From assembly GCA_903927345.1 (NCBI GenBank), contig CAIYMO010000053.1:124001-188000 (forward strand): 64,000 nt of DNA. Reading direction: 5' to 3'. Below, piece after piece: positions 51,054-60,267 of this stretch; positions within the stretch are counted from its first letter, which is position 1, and the number at the start of each line of letters is the position of its first letter. The notes beneath the pieces were generated by a model. The model ran no database searches. It had not been told where the DNA came from and saw only the letters and a program-made list of their open reading frames with translations. Made by a program: the position numbers and the translations under genes. The DNA comes from an uncultured Armatimonadota bacterium (GTDB taxonomy: Bacteria; Armatimonadota; Fimbriimonadia; Fimbriimonadales; Fimbriimonadaceae).

Positions 51054-52343
51054 TTAGCCCATGTGAGCGATGATCGCATCGCCAAACTCAGAGCACTTAA
51101 CCTTGGTAGCGCCTTCCATCAGTCGGTGGAAGTCGTAGGTGACCGTCTTGGCACCAATCGCACCATTGACACCCTTGAGGATCAAGTCAGCGACTTCGGT
51201 CCAGCCCATGTAGCGGAACATCATCTCGCCCGAGAGGATGACCGACGAAGGGTTGACCACGTCTTGGTCTGCGTACTTCGGAGCCGTTCCGTGAGTAGCC
51301 TCAAAGATCGCGTGACCGGTGATGTAGTTGATGTTTGCACCGGGAGCAATTCCGATACCGCCAACCTGCGCCGCAAGAGCGTCGCTCAGGTAGTCACCGT
51401 TCAGGTTCAGGGTCGCAATAACATCGAAGTCCTCTGGGCGGGTCAGAACCTGCTGCAGGGCGATGTCAGCAATCGCATCCTTGATGATGATTCCTGCGCC
51501 GCGCTTCCCTTCAGGAATCTTGCACCATGGACCACCATCGATCTCTTCCGCTCCATAAAGTTCCTTCGCCAACTGGTAGCCCCAGTCTCGGAATCCACCC
51601 TCGGTGAACTTCATGATGTTGCCCTTGTGAACCAACGTCACCGACTTCTGGTTGTTGTTGATCGCGTACTCGATTGCCGCGTAGATCAGTCGCTCAGAAC
51701 CCTGCTTCGAAACTGGCTTGATTCCAACACCGACGCAAACGTCGGTGGAAGGACCACCGTGCACTGCTGCCGACCACTCTTCAGTCTTGGCAGAAGTGCC
51801 GAATCGAACCTTACCGAACATCTTCGGGAACTTCTCTTCAAGGAAGCCAAGAACCGAAGCCGCATCATCAGATCCGCCTGGGAACTCGATTCCCGCGTAA
51901 ATGTCCTCGGTGTTTTCTCGGAAGATCGTCATGTTGACCGCCTCAGGCTTCTTCACCGGGGAAGGAACGCCGGTGAAGTACTGCACCGGGCGAAGGCAAA
52001 CGTAAAGGTCAAGAATCTGTCGGAGTGCAACGTTGAGCGAGGTGATACCGCCGCCAACCGGGGTCGTCAGTGGTCCCTTGATGCCAATCAGCTTGTCGCG
52101 GAACGCGGTCAGGGTGTCCTCGGGCAACCAAGATCCCGTGGTATCAAAAGCCTTCTGACCGGCCAAAACTTCTTCCCAAGCTACTTTCTTGGTTCCACCG
52201 TAAGCCTTTTCGACAGCAGCGTCGAACACACGAACAGAAGCTCGCCAAATGTCGCGCCCGGTACCGTCGCCTTCAATGAACGGGATAATCGGGTCGTTGG
52301 GCACGTTTAGCCCTTGCGGAGTCATCGTAATCGGAGTCGCCAT
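51054..52343 (-). CDS. icd: Isocitrate dehydrogenase (NADP-dependent, E. coli type)
   Basis: 429 aa. It oxidises isocitrate to 2-oxoglutarate. The phosphorylation/substrate loop reads [10 protein letters not shown] (E. coli has [10 protein letters not shown]), with Ser kept. [41 protein letters not shown] and [13 protein letters not shown] are conserved in the family. The loop is preceded by [10 protein letters not shown]. It is monocistronic. The upstream spacer has TAATCT 9 nt from the ATG. Confidence 0.96.
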   Translation of the reverse strand: MATPITMTPQGLNVPNDPIIPFIEGDGTGRDIWRASVRVFDAAVEKAYGGTKKVAWEEVLAGQKAFDTTGSWLPEDTLTAFRDKLIGIKGPLTTPVGGGITSLNVALRQILDLYVCLRPVQYFTGVPSPVKKPEAVNMTIFRENTEDIYAGIEFPGGSDDAASVLGFLEEKFPKMFGKVRFGTSAKTEEWSAAVHGGPSTDVCVGVGIKPVSKQGSERLIYAAIEYAINNNQKSVTLVHKGNIMKFTEGGFRDWGYQLAKELYGAEEIDGGPWCKIPEGKRGAGIIIKDAIADIALQQVLTRPEDFDVIATLNLNGDYLSDALAAQVGGIGIAPGANINYITGHAIFEATHGTAPKYADQDVVNPSSVILSGEMMFRYMGWTEVADLILKGVNGAIGAKTVTYDFHRLMEGATKVKCSEFGDAIIAHMG

Positions 52344-52378
52344 TACCCCGCTAGATTACCCGCCAAGCCTGCCCGCGA

Positions 52379-55300
52379 CTAAGGACGGGCAAAAAGCAGC
52401 TTGTGGAAGAGCTTCTGACGGTTGATCATCATGTTCTCCAACGTAAACGCAACATAGGTGCAATATGATGTTCCTGTCCTCGAAACGGTTGCCACGGGGT
52501 TCATCTGCTTCGTCTTCGTATCTGGGTGCGGAATGCACTCAAAGAGCAGAAGCGGTCTTGTCCCCGTTGCCGGATTAAGTGGGGAGAAGATCGTCTCGGT
52601 CGCACTTCCCTTGCCCACCATATACAGGTCTTTTGTATCGACATCGATCATGTCTCCCTCAATGAAGCGTGAGATCAAGCCAGAGCCACCCCTTAGACCA
52701 AACACTTTAGACATGAGCGAGTTATCACACGACTGCCAACGCTCCAGATTGGACTTCGCCGTCGAGTCATACGAAAGTGCATTGATAAAGCCCGGCGCAA
52801 AGAGATATAGATTCTTCTTGCCCGACATAACCCACGCCCGAACCGTCGTGCGATCGTTACCCGTCAGCTCGTCGTTGTATCCGCCACCGACATACCAGAT
52901 GACCGTGTCGTACTGACTCAGCTTGTCAAACGAGGGTCCGTCTTTGTAGGTCTGAACAACCTCAACATCGAACTTCAGGCCCTCAGCCGCAAGCAGCTCT
53001 CGATACATCTTGTCCGCCGCTGTTGCGTCGCGCTCGACTCCGTCAAGAGCATTGCTTTCATCTCGATTGTCGTCGACCAGCAGAATCCTTCCAAGGTCAG
53101 TCGCATCTTGACGGCTCGGTTCGGTGGCCGGAGGGTTGGTTGTCAAAGGTGGCTTTACTCCCGTGCCAGGCCGAATTGGCGGCTCCTTGATAACAATTGG
53201 AACCTTGGGGTCCTTAGCCGGTTCACTGCTCTGATCCAACTGTTGGAGGTGCAGAGGATCCGAATACATCGCCGTCAAAACCGTTCGATTCAGGAAGAAC
53301 TCCTTCGACTTGTTCCCCTCAATCCAAACGTTTGGCTGACCCGAGTACATCACCCCAAGCCCCATCGTAGCCCCCCGGGTGAATCCAGTCACCTCGAGAC
53401 TGTCCAACTTCCAGTCCGCCGCAAATGCTCGTCCAACCTCGTTCAAAATCGAAGTCTTCTTCGCTGGCGAAAGATCAAGTTTGCCCTGATACTCATTTTG
53501 GATCGTATCCCGCGCCGCGCTAAACTCGCTGTCGCTCTCCATCATCATCAGTCCGTACGTGATCGCACCGTAACGATCTGGAACCGTGACATCAAGTGAT
53601 AGATCGCTGATCGTCTTCTCATTTCCTGTTCGTGTTTCGCGGAACACTGGTGAACGTGCACCCACCGGCGTGCCCGGGAATCCCGTGACGACGTTACACA
53701 AGAAGACTTCATCGCCGGGAGTGCTTCCTACCTGGTCCAAAGTGCTCTCTTTCAGACACTTAAACCTCTTCGGGGTGATGCGGAAAGTTGACTGACCATT
53801 TGCCGAAGAGAGTTTCTGAATGTGAACAAACACGTCGTATTTGCCCTCATCTCCCCCATTGATATAGATCTTTTGCTCGTAGCCCGTATTCGTCACAGCA
53901 GCCAACTGCTGCGCAGACCAAACGAGTCGTCCCTCGCCGATGTAGTCAGGCTTTGCACCGGTAATCATCTGGAAAAAGTCGGCGATTGCTACTCCAATTG
54001 ACTTGAAGCTATCCACGATGCTCTGCCCGACAGCAGCCATCACCTGACCAATATCACCGGCATTGTTAACCAACTTTATCGCCGCCGGAGGAGTTGCAAA
54101 CGGTCCAACCGTGTAGGTCGTGGTCATTCCACCCTCAAAGTCGTTATAAGCGAAGATCGCGTCCGCAAATCCCTTGTTCGCAACATTGCCGTAGTCCAAC
54201 AGATATTGCTTTCCATCCACTTCGGCGTAGATGTCCGCATCCGTACCCGAAAGCACTTCGGATGAGGTTTTGATCTTCAGCCTCAAGAAGTATTCGCTTG
54301 CTGGAACCTTAGTTGCGTCTCCGCCCAACTTTGCCTGAGTCGCCGCAGCATCCTCGGGATAGTTACCAGCGGACAAGAACTTGAACCCAAGGTTATTGAA
54401 GTCCTCATACTGCTCGTGGTGCTGGTTGGTCGGAGGGGCGTGCTTCACCTGATACCAAAAGTCATCATCGCTCGAAAACTTCTCCGACATGACCTGATCC
54501 AGTCGACGAAGCCACTGGGTGCTACTTGTCAAAGCGCAGGAATAGGCCGAGATAAATGCTTTGACAGGAGTCGTATCGATGATTCCTCTCTCGCGACATG
54601 CAATTGCCGCCAGATAACTAGCGTCAATCGCCATCCCCGGAGGAGCAACAAACAAAGTGTTCGGAGGCATCCCGATGTAAAGCTGACTGGGACGAGCTGT
54701 CAACGCCTCAAGGGCGATACCGGCCTCCGTCTGGGCCGCGCCGCTGTTACCAAATGCAGCACTGTCGATGACTCCCGGCAAGATCGCTTCTGAACGATTC
54801 TTGTACTTACGCCAAGTCACAAATGTCGCACTCTCACGGACCGGAGAGATGTCTGACGAGAGCAAATCCATCAACGGAGCGATCGCCTGCATCGCACTCA
54901 CCGACGGCGACATGATCCCATGGGAGTGAACGGAAGTCTGCTCAGGATGCTCGTAAGCCCCTGTGTAAATCTGTGTGTTCACCAGCGACGAAGGATTGCT
55001 CGTAAACTGCTCGAACCAAGTTGTCGTCCGCCGAGCAGGTAGGTCGATCCAGTTTGAGTGACTATAAAAGTCCTGATTTGCATGGAGCGAAATCCCCAGG
55101 ATCTGTCGCGCAGCAGCGATCGCCCGGGTCTTCTCACCCTGCTTGTAAAGGCTCTTTGCCCAGAGCAGTCCAGTTAGAGTTCCCGTCGTATACCGAAAAA
55201 CCGTTTGTCGTACTTGCGGAGTGGAGTTCGTATCGTCGTAGTGCAGCTTGATGAGGTCGTCGTGAAGCGCAACCGCCGTCGTGTACCCAGCGGTTCCCCG

Positions 55301-55585
55301 GGTAGCCCAGAACAGCGGATTGTAAGCATAGGAATCTACAAAACTGGCGTGCCAACCAATTTCGGCCGCCGCAGAATCGATCTCGTCCTCTTTCCTCTTT
55401 TCGACAGGCCCCATGATCCGGAAGAATCCGGCCTGCTCGGCCGCCTTGCGGCTCAGCGCATTGTGGTGCCAGTCAAACCAAAAGCTCGAGAGTAAAACTT
55501 CGCCACCGAACGGGAGACATTGGGAGGCCAAAAGTGAGCTGCTAACCAGTGCCAAACACTTGAGCCGATATCGGCGGACTTGCAT
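52379..55585 (-). CDS. Giant secreted Het-C/zinc-phospholipase-like protein with GATase-like end
   Basis: 1068 aa. A signal peptide (about 1-25) leads to a helical domain with FDWHHNALS (H40/H41), DDLIKLH and SLHANQDFYSHSNW (H168, D172, H176), the metal-ligand pattern of Het-C and zinc-dependent phospholipase C-like proteins. The middle (about 430-800) looks like beta-domains. The C-terminal 240 residues begin RILLVDDNRDESNALDG and contain VIWYVGGGYN, resembling a glutamine-amidotransferase-like (flavodoxin-type) fold. Enzyme activity is not proved; the architecture is unusual. An inverted repeat and TAAACT lie just upstream of the start. Confidence 0.65.
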   Translation of the reverse strand: MQVRRYRLKCLALVSSSLLASQCLPFGGEVLLSSFWFDWHHNALSRKAAEQAGFFRIMGPVEKRKEDEIDSAAAEIGWHASFVDSYAYNPLFWATRGTAGYTTAVALHDDLIKLHYDDTNSTPQVRQTVFRYTTGTLTGLLWAKSLYKQGEKTRAIAAARQILGISLHANQDFYSHSNWIDLPARRTTTWFEQFTSNPSSLVNTQIYTGAYEHPEQTSVHSHGIMSPSVSAMQAIAPLMDLLSSDISPVRESATFVTWRKYKNRSEAILPGVIDSAAFGNSGAAQTEAGIALEALTARPSQLYIGMPPNTLFVAPPGMAIDASYLAAIACRERGIIDTTPVKAFISAYSCALTSSTQWLRRLDQVMSEKFSSDDDFWYQVKHAPPTNQHHEQYEDFNNLGFKFLSAGNYPEDAAATQAKLGGDATKVPASEYFLRLKIKTSSEVLSGTDADIYAEVDGKQYLLDYGNVANKGFADAIFAYNDFEGGMTTTYTVGPFATPPAAIKLVNNAGDIGQVMAAVGQSIVDSFKSIGVAIADFFQMITGAKPDYIGEGRLVWSAQQLAAVTNTGYEQKIYINGGDEGKYDVFVHIQKLSSANGQSTFRITPKRFKCLKESTLDQVGSTPGDEVFLCNVVTGFPGTPVGARSPVFRETRTGNEKTISDLSLDVTVPDRYGAITYGLMMMESDSEFSAARDTIQNEYQGKLDLSPAKKTSILNEVGRAFAADWKLDSLEVTGFTRGATMGLGVMYSGQPNVWIEGNKSKEFFLNRTVLTAMYSDPLHLQQLDQSSEPAKDPKVPIVIKEPPIRPGTGVKPPLTTNPPATEPSRQDATDLGRILLVDDNRDESNALDGVERDATAADKMYRELLAAEGLKFDVEVVQTYKDGPSFDKLSQYDTVIWYVGGGYNDELTGNDRTTVRAWVMSGKKNLYLFAPGFINALSYDSTAKSNLERWQSCDNSLMSKVFGLRGGSGLISRFIEGDMIDVDTKDLYMVGKGSATETIFSPLNPATGTRPLLLFECIPHPDTKTKQMNPVATVSRTGTSYCTYVAFTLENMMINRQKLFHKLLFARP

Positions 55586-55591
55586 GCAGGC

Positions 55592-55597
55592 AGTTTA
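55592..55597 (-). promoter_or_regulatory. -10-like hexamer 6 nt before the Het-C-like gene
   Basis: TAAACT on the minus strand, then 6 nt, then the ATG at 55585. It lies immediately downstream of the inverted repeat at 55610-55624. Confidence 0.45.
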
Positions 55598-55609
55598 TCA
55601 ATCCTACAT

Positions 55610-55624
55610 GGACAATCGTTGTCC
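55610..55624. promoter_or_regulatory. Perfect inverted repeat upstream of the Het-C-like gene
   Basis: GGACAA-TCG-TTGTCC, perfect 6-bp arms, 25-39 nt before the ATG and covering the expected -35 area of the -10-like hexamer. It could be an operator for a dimeric repressor. Confidence 0.45.
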
Positions 55625-55638
55625 AACAGCAAAATTAC

Positions 55639-56055
55639 CTACTCGGTGTCAGGCGTTTCCGCCTTGACGAGCTCTTTCATTGGCTTCACGGCGTACTTCA
55701 GCGCAAACATCCAAAATGCTGGCCACCAAATCACGTCGTTCGTGAGGATCGTATAACCGAACCGCCAAGGAAGCTGCCCCTGAAGAGCCGCCATAAGAAA
55801 ACCAATCGGCCCGAATGTTTTTCCGATCAAGCCAATCCAAACGTAGCCGGCATAACGTTTTGGGTCCCGAGCAATCATCCAATAGCCCAGTGCATAGACC
55901 AGCACCATCATTCCTACCGACTGCCAAATCGAGACATAATTCGGCTCCGGCAACCCAACGAGCCGGAAGAACGACATCGGAAACAGAACGACCCAACAGC
56001 CCCAAACGAAGTTGTAAACCGCCGCCGCGTAAAACCAGTTCCGATAAGCCCGCAT
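55639..56055 (-). CDS. Small four-helix membrane protein
   Basis: 138 aa with four hydrophobic helices (about 8-28, 45-62, 72-92, 103-120), Trp-rich, short loops and a charged tail (KELVKAETPDTE). The N-terminus is RAYRNWFYAAAVYNFVWG. I do not recognise the family; DoxX-like or alkylmercury-lyase-type membrane proteins have similar length, but no motif supports either. The LolA-like gene upstream ends 17 nt away on the same strand. Confidence 0.6.
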   Translation of the reverse strand: MRAYRNWFYAAAVYNFVWGCWVVLFPMSFFRLVGLPEPNYVSIWQSVGMMVLVYALGYWMIARDPKRYAGYVWIGLIGKTFGPIGFLMAALQGQLPWRFGYTILTNDVIWWPAFWMFALKYAVKPMKELVKAETPDTE

Positions 56056-56072
56056 ACCAGGCTCTACGTTAC

Positions 56073-56783
56073 CTACAGACTGAAAAGCGCGTCCGAGACG
56101 CCGTCGTTGATCTTCACGTTGGAGTAATGAAATTCCGCCGCGAGCTTGTTTTCGGCATTAAACGTCTGCTGAATAGTCGGAAAAGCCACGCCAGCTTCCT
56201 TAACCGGCTTGCTGTAAACGAAGGTCGCCTTCAACTGACCAACCTGCCCGTACCATTCTCTTCGAACGATGTACTTCTCATCTCGATCCATCCAAATCCG
56301 CATTCGTGAGGTGTTATCGAACTTAGCGGGCCAGGTTAGGTCAAATACAGGGTTTCCGGTCTCACGATCAAATCGCACAAATTTAGCTTGGAAAAACTTG
56401 GTGGCCACCGTCGAAGTTAACATTCCGAAATCGAGGAACGTCTGCTTTCGCCCTGGCTCGTTGGTCACATCAACTTTCTGATTGATCTTGAGCTTAGGAA
56501 TCCGGGTGATCTGGGTATTACCGTTGACCAAATACACAAACGTCGTATCGTCCGCTTGCATATCAAGGCGCAACTTGAACGGCTCTTTCGCGGCAACCGT
56601 GAAGCTCTGGAACGAAAGGTTCCGACGGTAGTCATTGTCAATCTTCACCGCCTCGCTGATCTTAGCCTTCACAACTTTTCCGGTGAACGCCAAATCCCGA
56701 AGCCCCGACTGGCAATACGCCTCAATATCTTTCGACTGAAATCCACCGACCAGAACCGGAGCAAGTACCGCTGCAAAAACCAT
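56073..56783 (-). CDS. LolA/outer-membrane lipoprotein-sorting-like protein
   Basis: About 236 aa from the ATG at 56783; a longer frame overlaps the divergent gene and is rejected. The signal peptide is about 1-16. The mature part has the half-barrel pattern of LolA/LolB-type proteins: FKLRLDMQADDTTFVYLVNG, PVFDLTWPAKFDNTSRMRIWMDRDE and RREWYGQVGQLKATFVYS. Such proteins bind lipids or lipoproteins in the periplasm. A CATAAT hexamer sits exactly 7 nt before this ATG, which supports the start choice. The exact role is unknown. Confidence 0.72.
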   Translation of the reverse strand: MVFAAVLAPVLVGGFQSKDIEAYCQSGLRDLAFTGKVVKAKISEAVKIDNDYRRNLSFQSFTVAAKEPFKLRLDMQADDTTFVYLVNGNTQITRIPKLKINQKVDVTNEPGRKQTFLDFGMLTSTVATKFFQAKFVRFDRETGNPVFDLTWPAKFDNTSRMRIWMDRDEKYIVRREWYGQVGQLKATFVYSKPVKEAGVAFPTIQQTFNAENKLAAEFHYSNVKINDGVSDALFSL

Positions 56784-56790
56784 ATCAGTA

Positions 56791-56796
56791 ATTATG
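56791..56796 (-). promoter_or_regulatory. -10-like hexamer 7 nt before the LolA-like gene
   Basis: CATAAT on the minus strand, then 7 nt (TACTGAT), then the ATG at 56783. There is no Shine-Dalgarno between them. Confidence 0.5.
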
Positions 56797-56841
56797 AACG
56801 TCCGAATCCACCGAACGATTCGTATACAATCTTTGTAAGCG

Positions 56842-57867
56842 ATGCAATCGAGCGGGCCGATCAAGGATTTTGCAAAGTACGCCCAGGTCTCGCGGCAGCA
56901 ATTCCTGCGTCCCTTATCCCCCTCCGAGCTCTCCGATGCCGCAATTTTCGTTTACCGAAGGCACTTCCGAGCAATCGCGAGCCTGACACTTCTTCCGTCA
57001 CTCTTCGTGTCGGGTGTGGTTCTGGTTTTCTTCCAACTGCTGTATCCCTATCTGTTTCCGAAAAGTGAAAGCGCTTCAAATATCGGTTTCCAGGTCCTTC
57101 AAACCACCCTCCTCCTCTTTGGCGGAATAGGCCTGAGCACAGTAGTTGCCCTAATCGGACTCTCGCGCATCTGCGCCTACTCCCACGTCCTCGCCGAGGC
57201 CGCGATCCGAGACGAGGACCCAAACCAAAGCGAGATCGAATCCCGGGCCAAGCCACTCTTCGGAACCGCCTTCCGGCTTCTGATCAGATCCAGCATCTTC
57301 AGTCTTGGTGTCGCATTCGTCAGCCTTCTTCCTCTGCTCATCAGCGGTGTGTTTGGTGCGTTGACCGCAAGCACCAACATGTTCCCCGCTGTCGCGGTCG
57401 TCATCTCGCTGGTGATCCTGCCCATCGGAATGATCCTCGCGCTCACCAGGTTCTCGGTCGCACTTGGAACAGTCAGCGTGGGCCTCGCTGAGTCGAAGGA
57501 ACCCAGAGCCGCCATCGAACGCTCCAAATACCTCTTTGGTGCCAAAAGCCGTCCCCAACCGAAAGCGAATCCCGCCGCCGGAGGCATTCTCGCCGGCCTC
57601 GGTCTCTACCTAATTCTTCGACTCGGCTATAGCTCCGCAATGAGTGATCTCACGCTCAGCGACATGATCCTGTCACGGATGCCAACCACCCTCCTTCGGA
57701 TCATCGCTGACACCGTTCTAAGCCTAATCCCCGAATTCCTCTTCATCTTCCTGGTGCTTCCCTTCACCACCATCGCGGGCTCGCTGTACTACTTCCAGCG
57801 CCGCATCGTGGTCGAAGGAATGGACATCTCAACGCTTTATGAAAAACTTCCTGCGAACCGCCGTTAG
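56842..57867 (+). CDS. Polytopic membrane protein of the DUF4129/DUF4350 module
   Basis: 341 aa with about five or six hydrophobic stretches (around 45-72, 88-110, 155-180, 184-208, 245-262, 285-315) and an N-terminal PLSPSELSDAAIFVYRRHFR, as in membrane proteins resembling the glycerophosphodiester phosphodiesterase membrane domain (DUF7847-like). It overlaps the DUF4129 gene by 29 nt and so starts a four-gene run (to 60263). Similar operons often carry a MoxR ATPase and DUF58 protein, absent here. Function unknown. Confidence 0.72.
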   Translation: MQSSGPIKDFAKYAQVSRQQFLRPLSPSELSDAAIFVYRRHFRAIASLTLLPSLFVSGVVLVFFQLLYPYLFPKSESASNIGFQVLQTTLLLFGGIGLSTVVALIGLSRICAYSHVLAEAAIRDEDPNQSEIESRAKPLFGTAFRLLIRSSIFSLGVAFVSLLPLLISGVFGALTASTNMFPAVAVVISLVILPIGMILALTRFSVALGTVSVGLAESKEPRAAIERSKYLFGAKSRPQPKANPAAGGILAGLGLYLILRLGYSSAMSDLTLSDMILSRMPTTLLRIIADTVLSLIPEFLFIFLVLPFTTIAGSLYYFQRRIVVEGMDISTLYEKLPANRR

Positions 57868-58792
57868 CCTGTGCGCGCTGTTCGCAGTGCTCATCAGCCA
57901 AGCCCAGGAGACCGAATCGGTCGAAGAATCGTCATGGAAGCCCATCCAGAAAATCGTCAAAGAGAAGCAACCTGGCTGGCGCGAATCACTGTCTGAAACG
58001 ATAGAAGGCGTTGACGAGTTTGCCGACGACTACAAATCGTTCACAAACGCCAAAACCCCAGCAGAAAAGCAAAAGGCGGCCCTAGACAACATCACGGCGC
58101 GCATAGACCGATACGTCGACACTGAGAACATCGCCCCCAAGCCAAAATCCACCGCAAACGTCAACAAAATCCTCGCCCGAACCGAATTCAAAATCGCTAA
58201 AGACGCTCCCGGGAAGTCCTGGGTCGAGCAGATTCTTGACCGGCTTAATCAGCTGAACAAAAAGCGAAACAACCCCAACAGCCCAAAGCTCGACTTTCCA
58301 AACCTCCCATGGCTCGGCCCGCTCCTGCAAGGGATCATGTATCTGATCCTCGCTACCGCGATCGGCGTCCTGATCTGGCTCCTCACGAAGCTCCGCTTCA
58401 TCGGTCAAGAGCGCAAGTCCAAAGTCGGCAAACGCGGCGGAATCCTCGAGGAAGGCGAAGAACTCCTCTCCGAAGACGAGTACCTCCTCAACGCCGACGA
58501 CCTCATTGCTAAAGGGCTCTTCCGCGAAGCCTGTCGCGCCCTCTACCTCGCCATGCTCGTCCGCCTCGATTCGTCCCGAGTCGCCCGTCTCGAACCAACA
58601 CAAACAAACTGGGAGCACCTGCGCCGCGTCGAAGCGAACCGAACTAAGCCCGAAGGACTCGACTTCCGCACTCCTACAAAACTCTTTGACCACGCCTGGT
58701 ACGGCTACACCGCCCGCTCCGCCGCCGACGTCGAACCCTTCCGCACGGCCTACTCCGAAATCAAAGCGCTCACCGAGGTCAAACCATCATGA
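57839..58792 (+). CDS. DUF4129 domain protein
   Basis: 317 aa. A signal peptide (about 1-21), a charged coiled-coil-like stretch (about 25-140), a membrane helix (about 165-185) and a cytoplasmic DUF4129 domain (about 205-315): LNADDLIAKGLFREACRALYLAMLVRLDSS, then LEPTQTNWEHLRRVE. DUF4129 proteins belong to MoxR-associated gene clusters of unclear envelope function. It overlaps the preceding gene by 29 nt and the DUF4350 gene by 4 nt. Confidence 0.85.
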   Translation: MKNFLRTAVSLCALFAVLISQAQETESVEESSWKPIQKIVKEKQPGWRESLSETIEGVDEFADDYKSFTNAKTPAEKQKAALDNITARIDRYVDTENIAPKPKSTANVNKILARTEFKIAKDAPGKSWVEQILDRLNQLNKKRNNPNSPKLDFPNLPWLGPLLQGIMYLILATAIGVLIWLLTKLRFIGQERKSKVGKRGGILEEGEELLSEDEYLLNADDLIAKGLFREACRALYLAMLVRLDSSRVARLEPTQTNWEHLRRVEANRTKPEGLDFRTPTKLFDHAWYGYTARSAADVEPFRTAYSEIKALTEVKPS

Positions 58793-59889
58793 GAGGCAAG
58801 ATCGCGATTTGGCTCTTTGTGATCCTGCTCCTCAGCGTGGCAGTTGTCCAAAGCGGCAAGTACAGCTTCGATATGGACCGCGGTTTAGAAAAGACCGGGT
58901 CCAACGGCACCGCTGCCTTCGCCGAGCTCGTCAAACTCACCTACCCAGGCACGAAAATCGCCGACCAGCTTCCCAAAGACGGCAGCCTCACAATCATCCC
59001 CTACACCACCCAGTTCGAAAGTGACCTCCGAAGACTCCTCCGCAGCGAGGCAAGGCCCGGCAAGTACATCCTCTTCAAGGTCACCGACTACCCCGGAGAC
59101 GGCAAACCAAAACCTGTCGATGCCACAAACACAGCCACCGGCAAGAGCCTCGGCCTGCTCACCGGAGTCTCAACCGAATGGGATGGGTCACTCTCTGAAA
59201 TCTTCTCGACCGACGAAGAATCAGTCCCCTTCGAGGAATGGACCCCATCGCTTCTCCCCGACACAGAAGCAATCGAGGCGATCACCACCGGTCCCAACGC
59301 GACCACCATCGCAACCATCCAAAGTAGCAAAGGCATAACGCTCTACTGCTTCGAACAGGCCAGTGCCCTCACAAACGCCCATATCTCCGAAGCAAACAAC
59401 GCCGACATCTTCATGGGCTTCATCGAGGCGGCCAACAGCGAAAAGCGTCCGCTCACGATCATCAAATCGTTCCTAAACGGCTCCACTCAACAAGGGCTCG
59501 TTGAGCGTCTCGGACCAGTCGTCCACTCAATCTGGAACCAGTTCCTCGTCCTCCTCGCCGTCGTCTTCCTCACCCTTAACATCCGATTCGGCAAAGCAAG
59601 AGAGCCGCGCGCCGAGCAACGCTCCGCCCGAGAACTCGTCGACGGAGTCGGAAATTTCGCCCGCCGAAAGCAGCTCGGCCGATGGGCACTCCAATGCGTC
59701 TATAGCCAAACAATGCTGGAGCTAGAACGAAGACACCGCACAAGCCGACAACAGCTCCTCAACCGCCCGGAGGACTTCCTCTCCGAAGACCAAGCCCGGG
59801 CCCTTGTTGAAGCCCAGCGCGCCCTCAGCATCGACCTTTCCGCAAAAGACGCCCTGACCATATCCCGACGCCTCCGGCGACTGGTATAA
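58789..59889 (+). CDS. DUF4350 domain protein
   Basis: 366 aa. The N-terminal membrane helix (about 5-22) precedes a GATase-like DUF4350 domain (about 35-240): GLEKTGSNGTAAFAELVKLTYPGTKIA and ITLYCFEQASALTNAHISEANNADIF. A second helix (about 245-265) is followed by a helical cytoplasmic tail with RRHRTSRQQLLNRPEDFL. Its stop overlaps the -10-like hexamer of the next gene. It is the usual companion of DUF4129. Confidence 0.85.
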   Translation: MRGKIAIWLFVILLLSVAVVQSGKYSFDMDRGLEKTGSNGTAAFAELVKLTYPGTKIADQLPKDGSLTIIPYTTQFESDLRRLLRSEARPGKYILFKVTDYPGDGKPKPVDATNTATGKSLGLLTGVSTEWDGSLSEIFSTDEESVPFEEWTPSLLPDTEAIEAITTGPNATTIATIQSSKGITLYCFEQASALTNAHISEANNADIFMGFIEAANSEKRPLTIIKSFLNGSTQQGLVERLGPVVHSIWNQFLVLLAVVFLTLNIRFGKAREPRAEQRSARELVDGVGNFARRKQLGRWALQCVYSQTMLELERRHRTSRQQLLNRPEDFLSEDQARALVEAQRALSIDLSAKDALTISRRLRRLV

Positions 59890-59890
59890 C
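59885..59890 (+). promoter_or_regulatory. -10-like hexamer 7 nt before the small secreted gene
   Basis: TATAAC spans the DUF4350 stop codon; then 7 nt (GAAGTTT) and the ATG at 59898. It may let the small gene be transcribed separately from the module. Confidence 0.45.
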
Positions 59891-59897
59891 GAAGTTT

Positions 59898-60263
59898 ATG
59901 AAAGCCGTACTTTCCGTAGGTTTCGCTGTGCTCTGCGCAATCGGACTCAGCCAGACTCCTCCAGCTCAGGTGACCAAGGAAAAGCTCGCAAAGCTAAAGA
60001 CCACCTACGAAAGCGCAAAGGCAGCCTCGACCAAGAAGCCAAAGGACGCAAAGCTCAAAAAGGCTTACGAAGAAGCCGCCCTCGGTTACGGTCTCGGTTG
60101 CATGTACGGCGACCTCCCTCCTCGCGAGAAGTATGTCAGCGCCCTCCGCTACCTTCGCGAAACCGTCAAGATTAATCCGAAGAACAAGGTCGCAAAAGAG
60201 CAGATCTCGATGATCGAATCGATCTACAAGCAAATGGGTCGCCCGATCCCAAAGACTGACTAA
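59898..60263 (+). CDS. Small secreted helical protein
   Basis: 121 aa with a signal peptide (about 1-19). The mature part has a Lys/Ala-rich helix (KLKTTYESAKAASTKKPKDAKLKKAYEEAAL) and a TPR-like pair (YVSALRYLRETVKINPKNKVAKEQISMIESIYKQMGR). It is very basic. I do not recognise it. It follows DUF4350 by 8 nt and precedes the GT-C gene by 4 nt, so it may be part of either unit. Confidence 0.65.
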   Translation: MKAVLSVGFAVLCAIGLSQTPPAQVTKEKLAKLKTTYESAKAASTKKPKDAKLKKAYEEAALGYGLGCMYGDLPPREKYVSALRYLRETVKINPKNKVAKEQISMIESIYKQMGRPIPKTD

Positions 60264-60267
60264 TCCA

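Noticed and set aside
51063-52310. 415-aa reading frame on the plus strand
   Set aside because: It is antisense to the clearly identified isocitrate dehydrogenase and has no domain or plausible composition.
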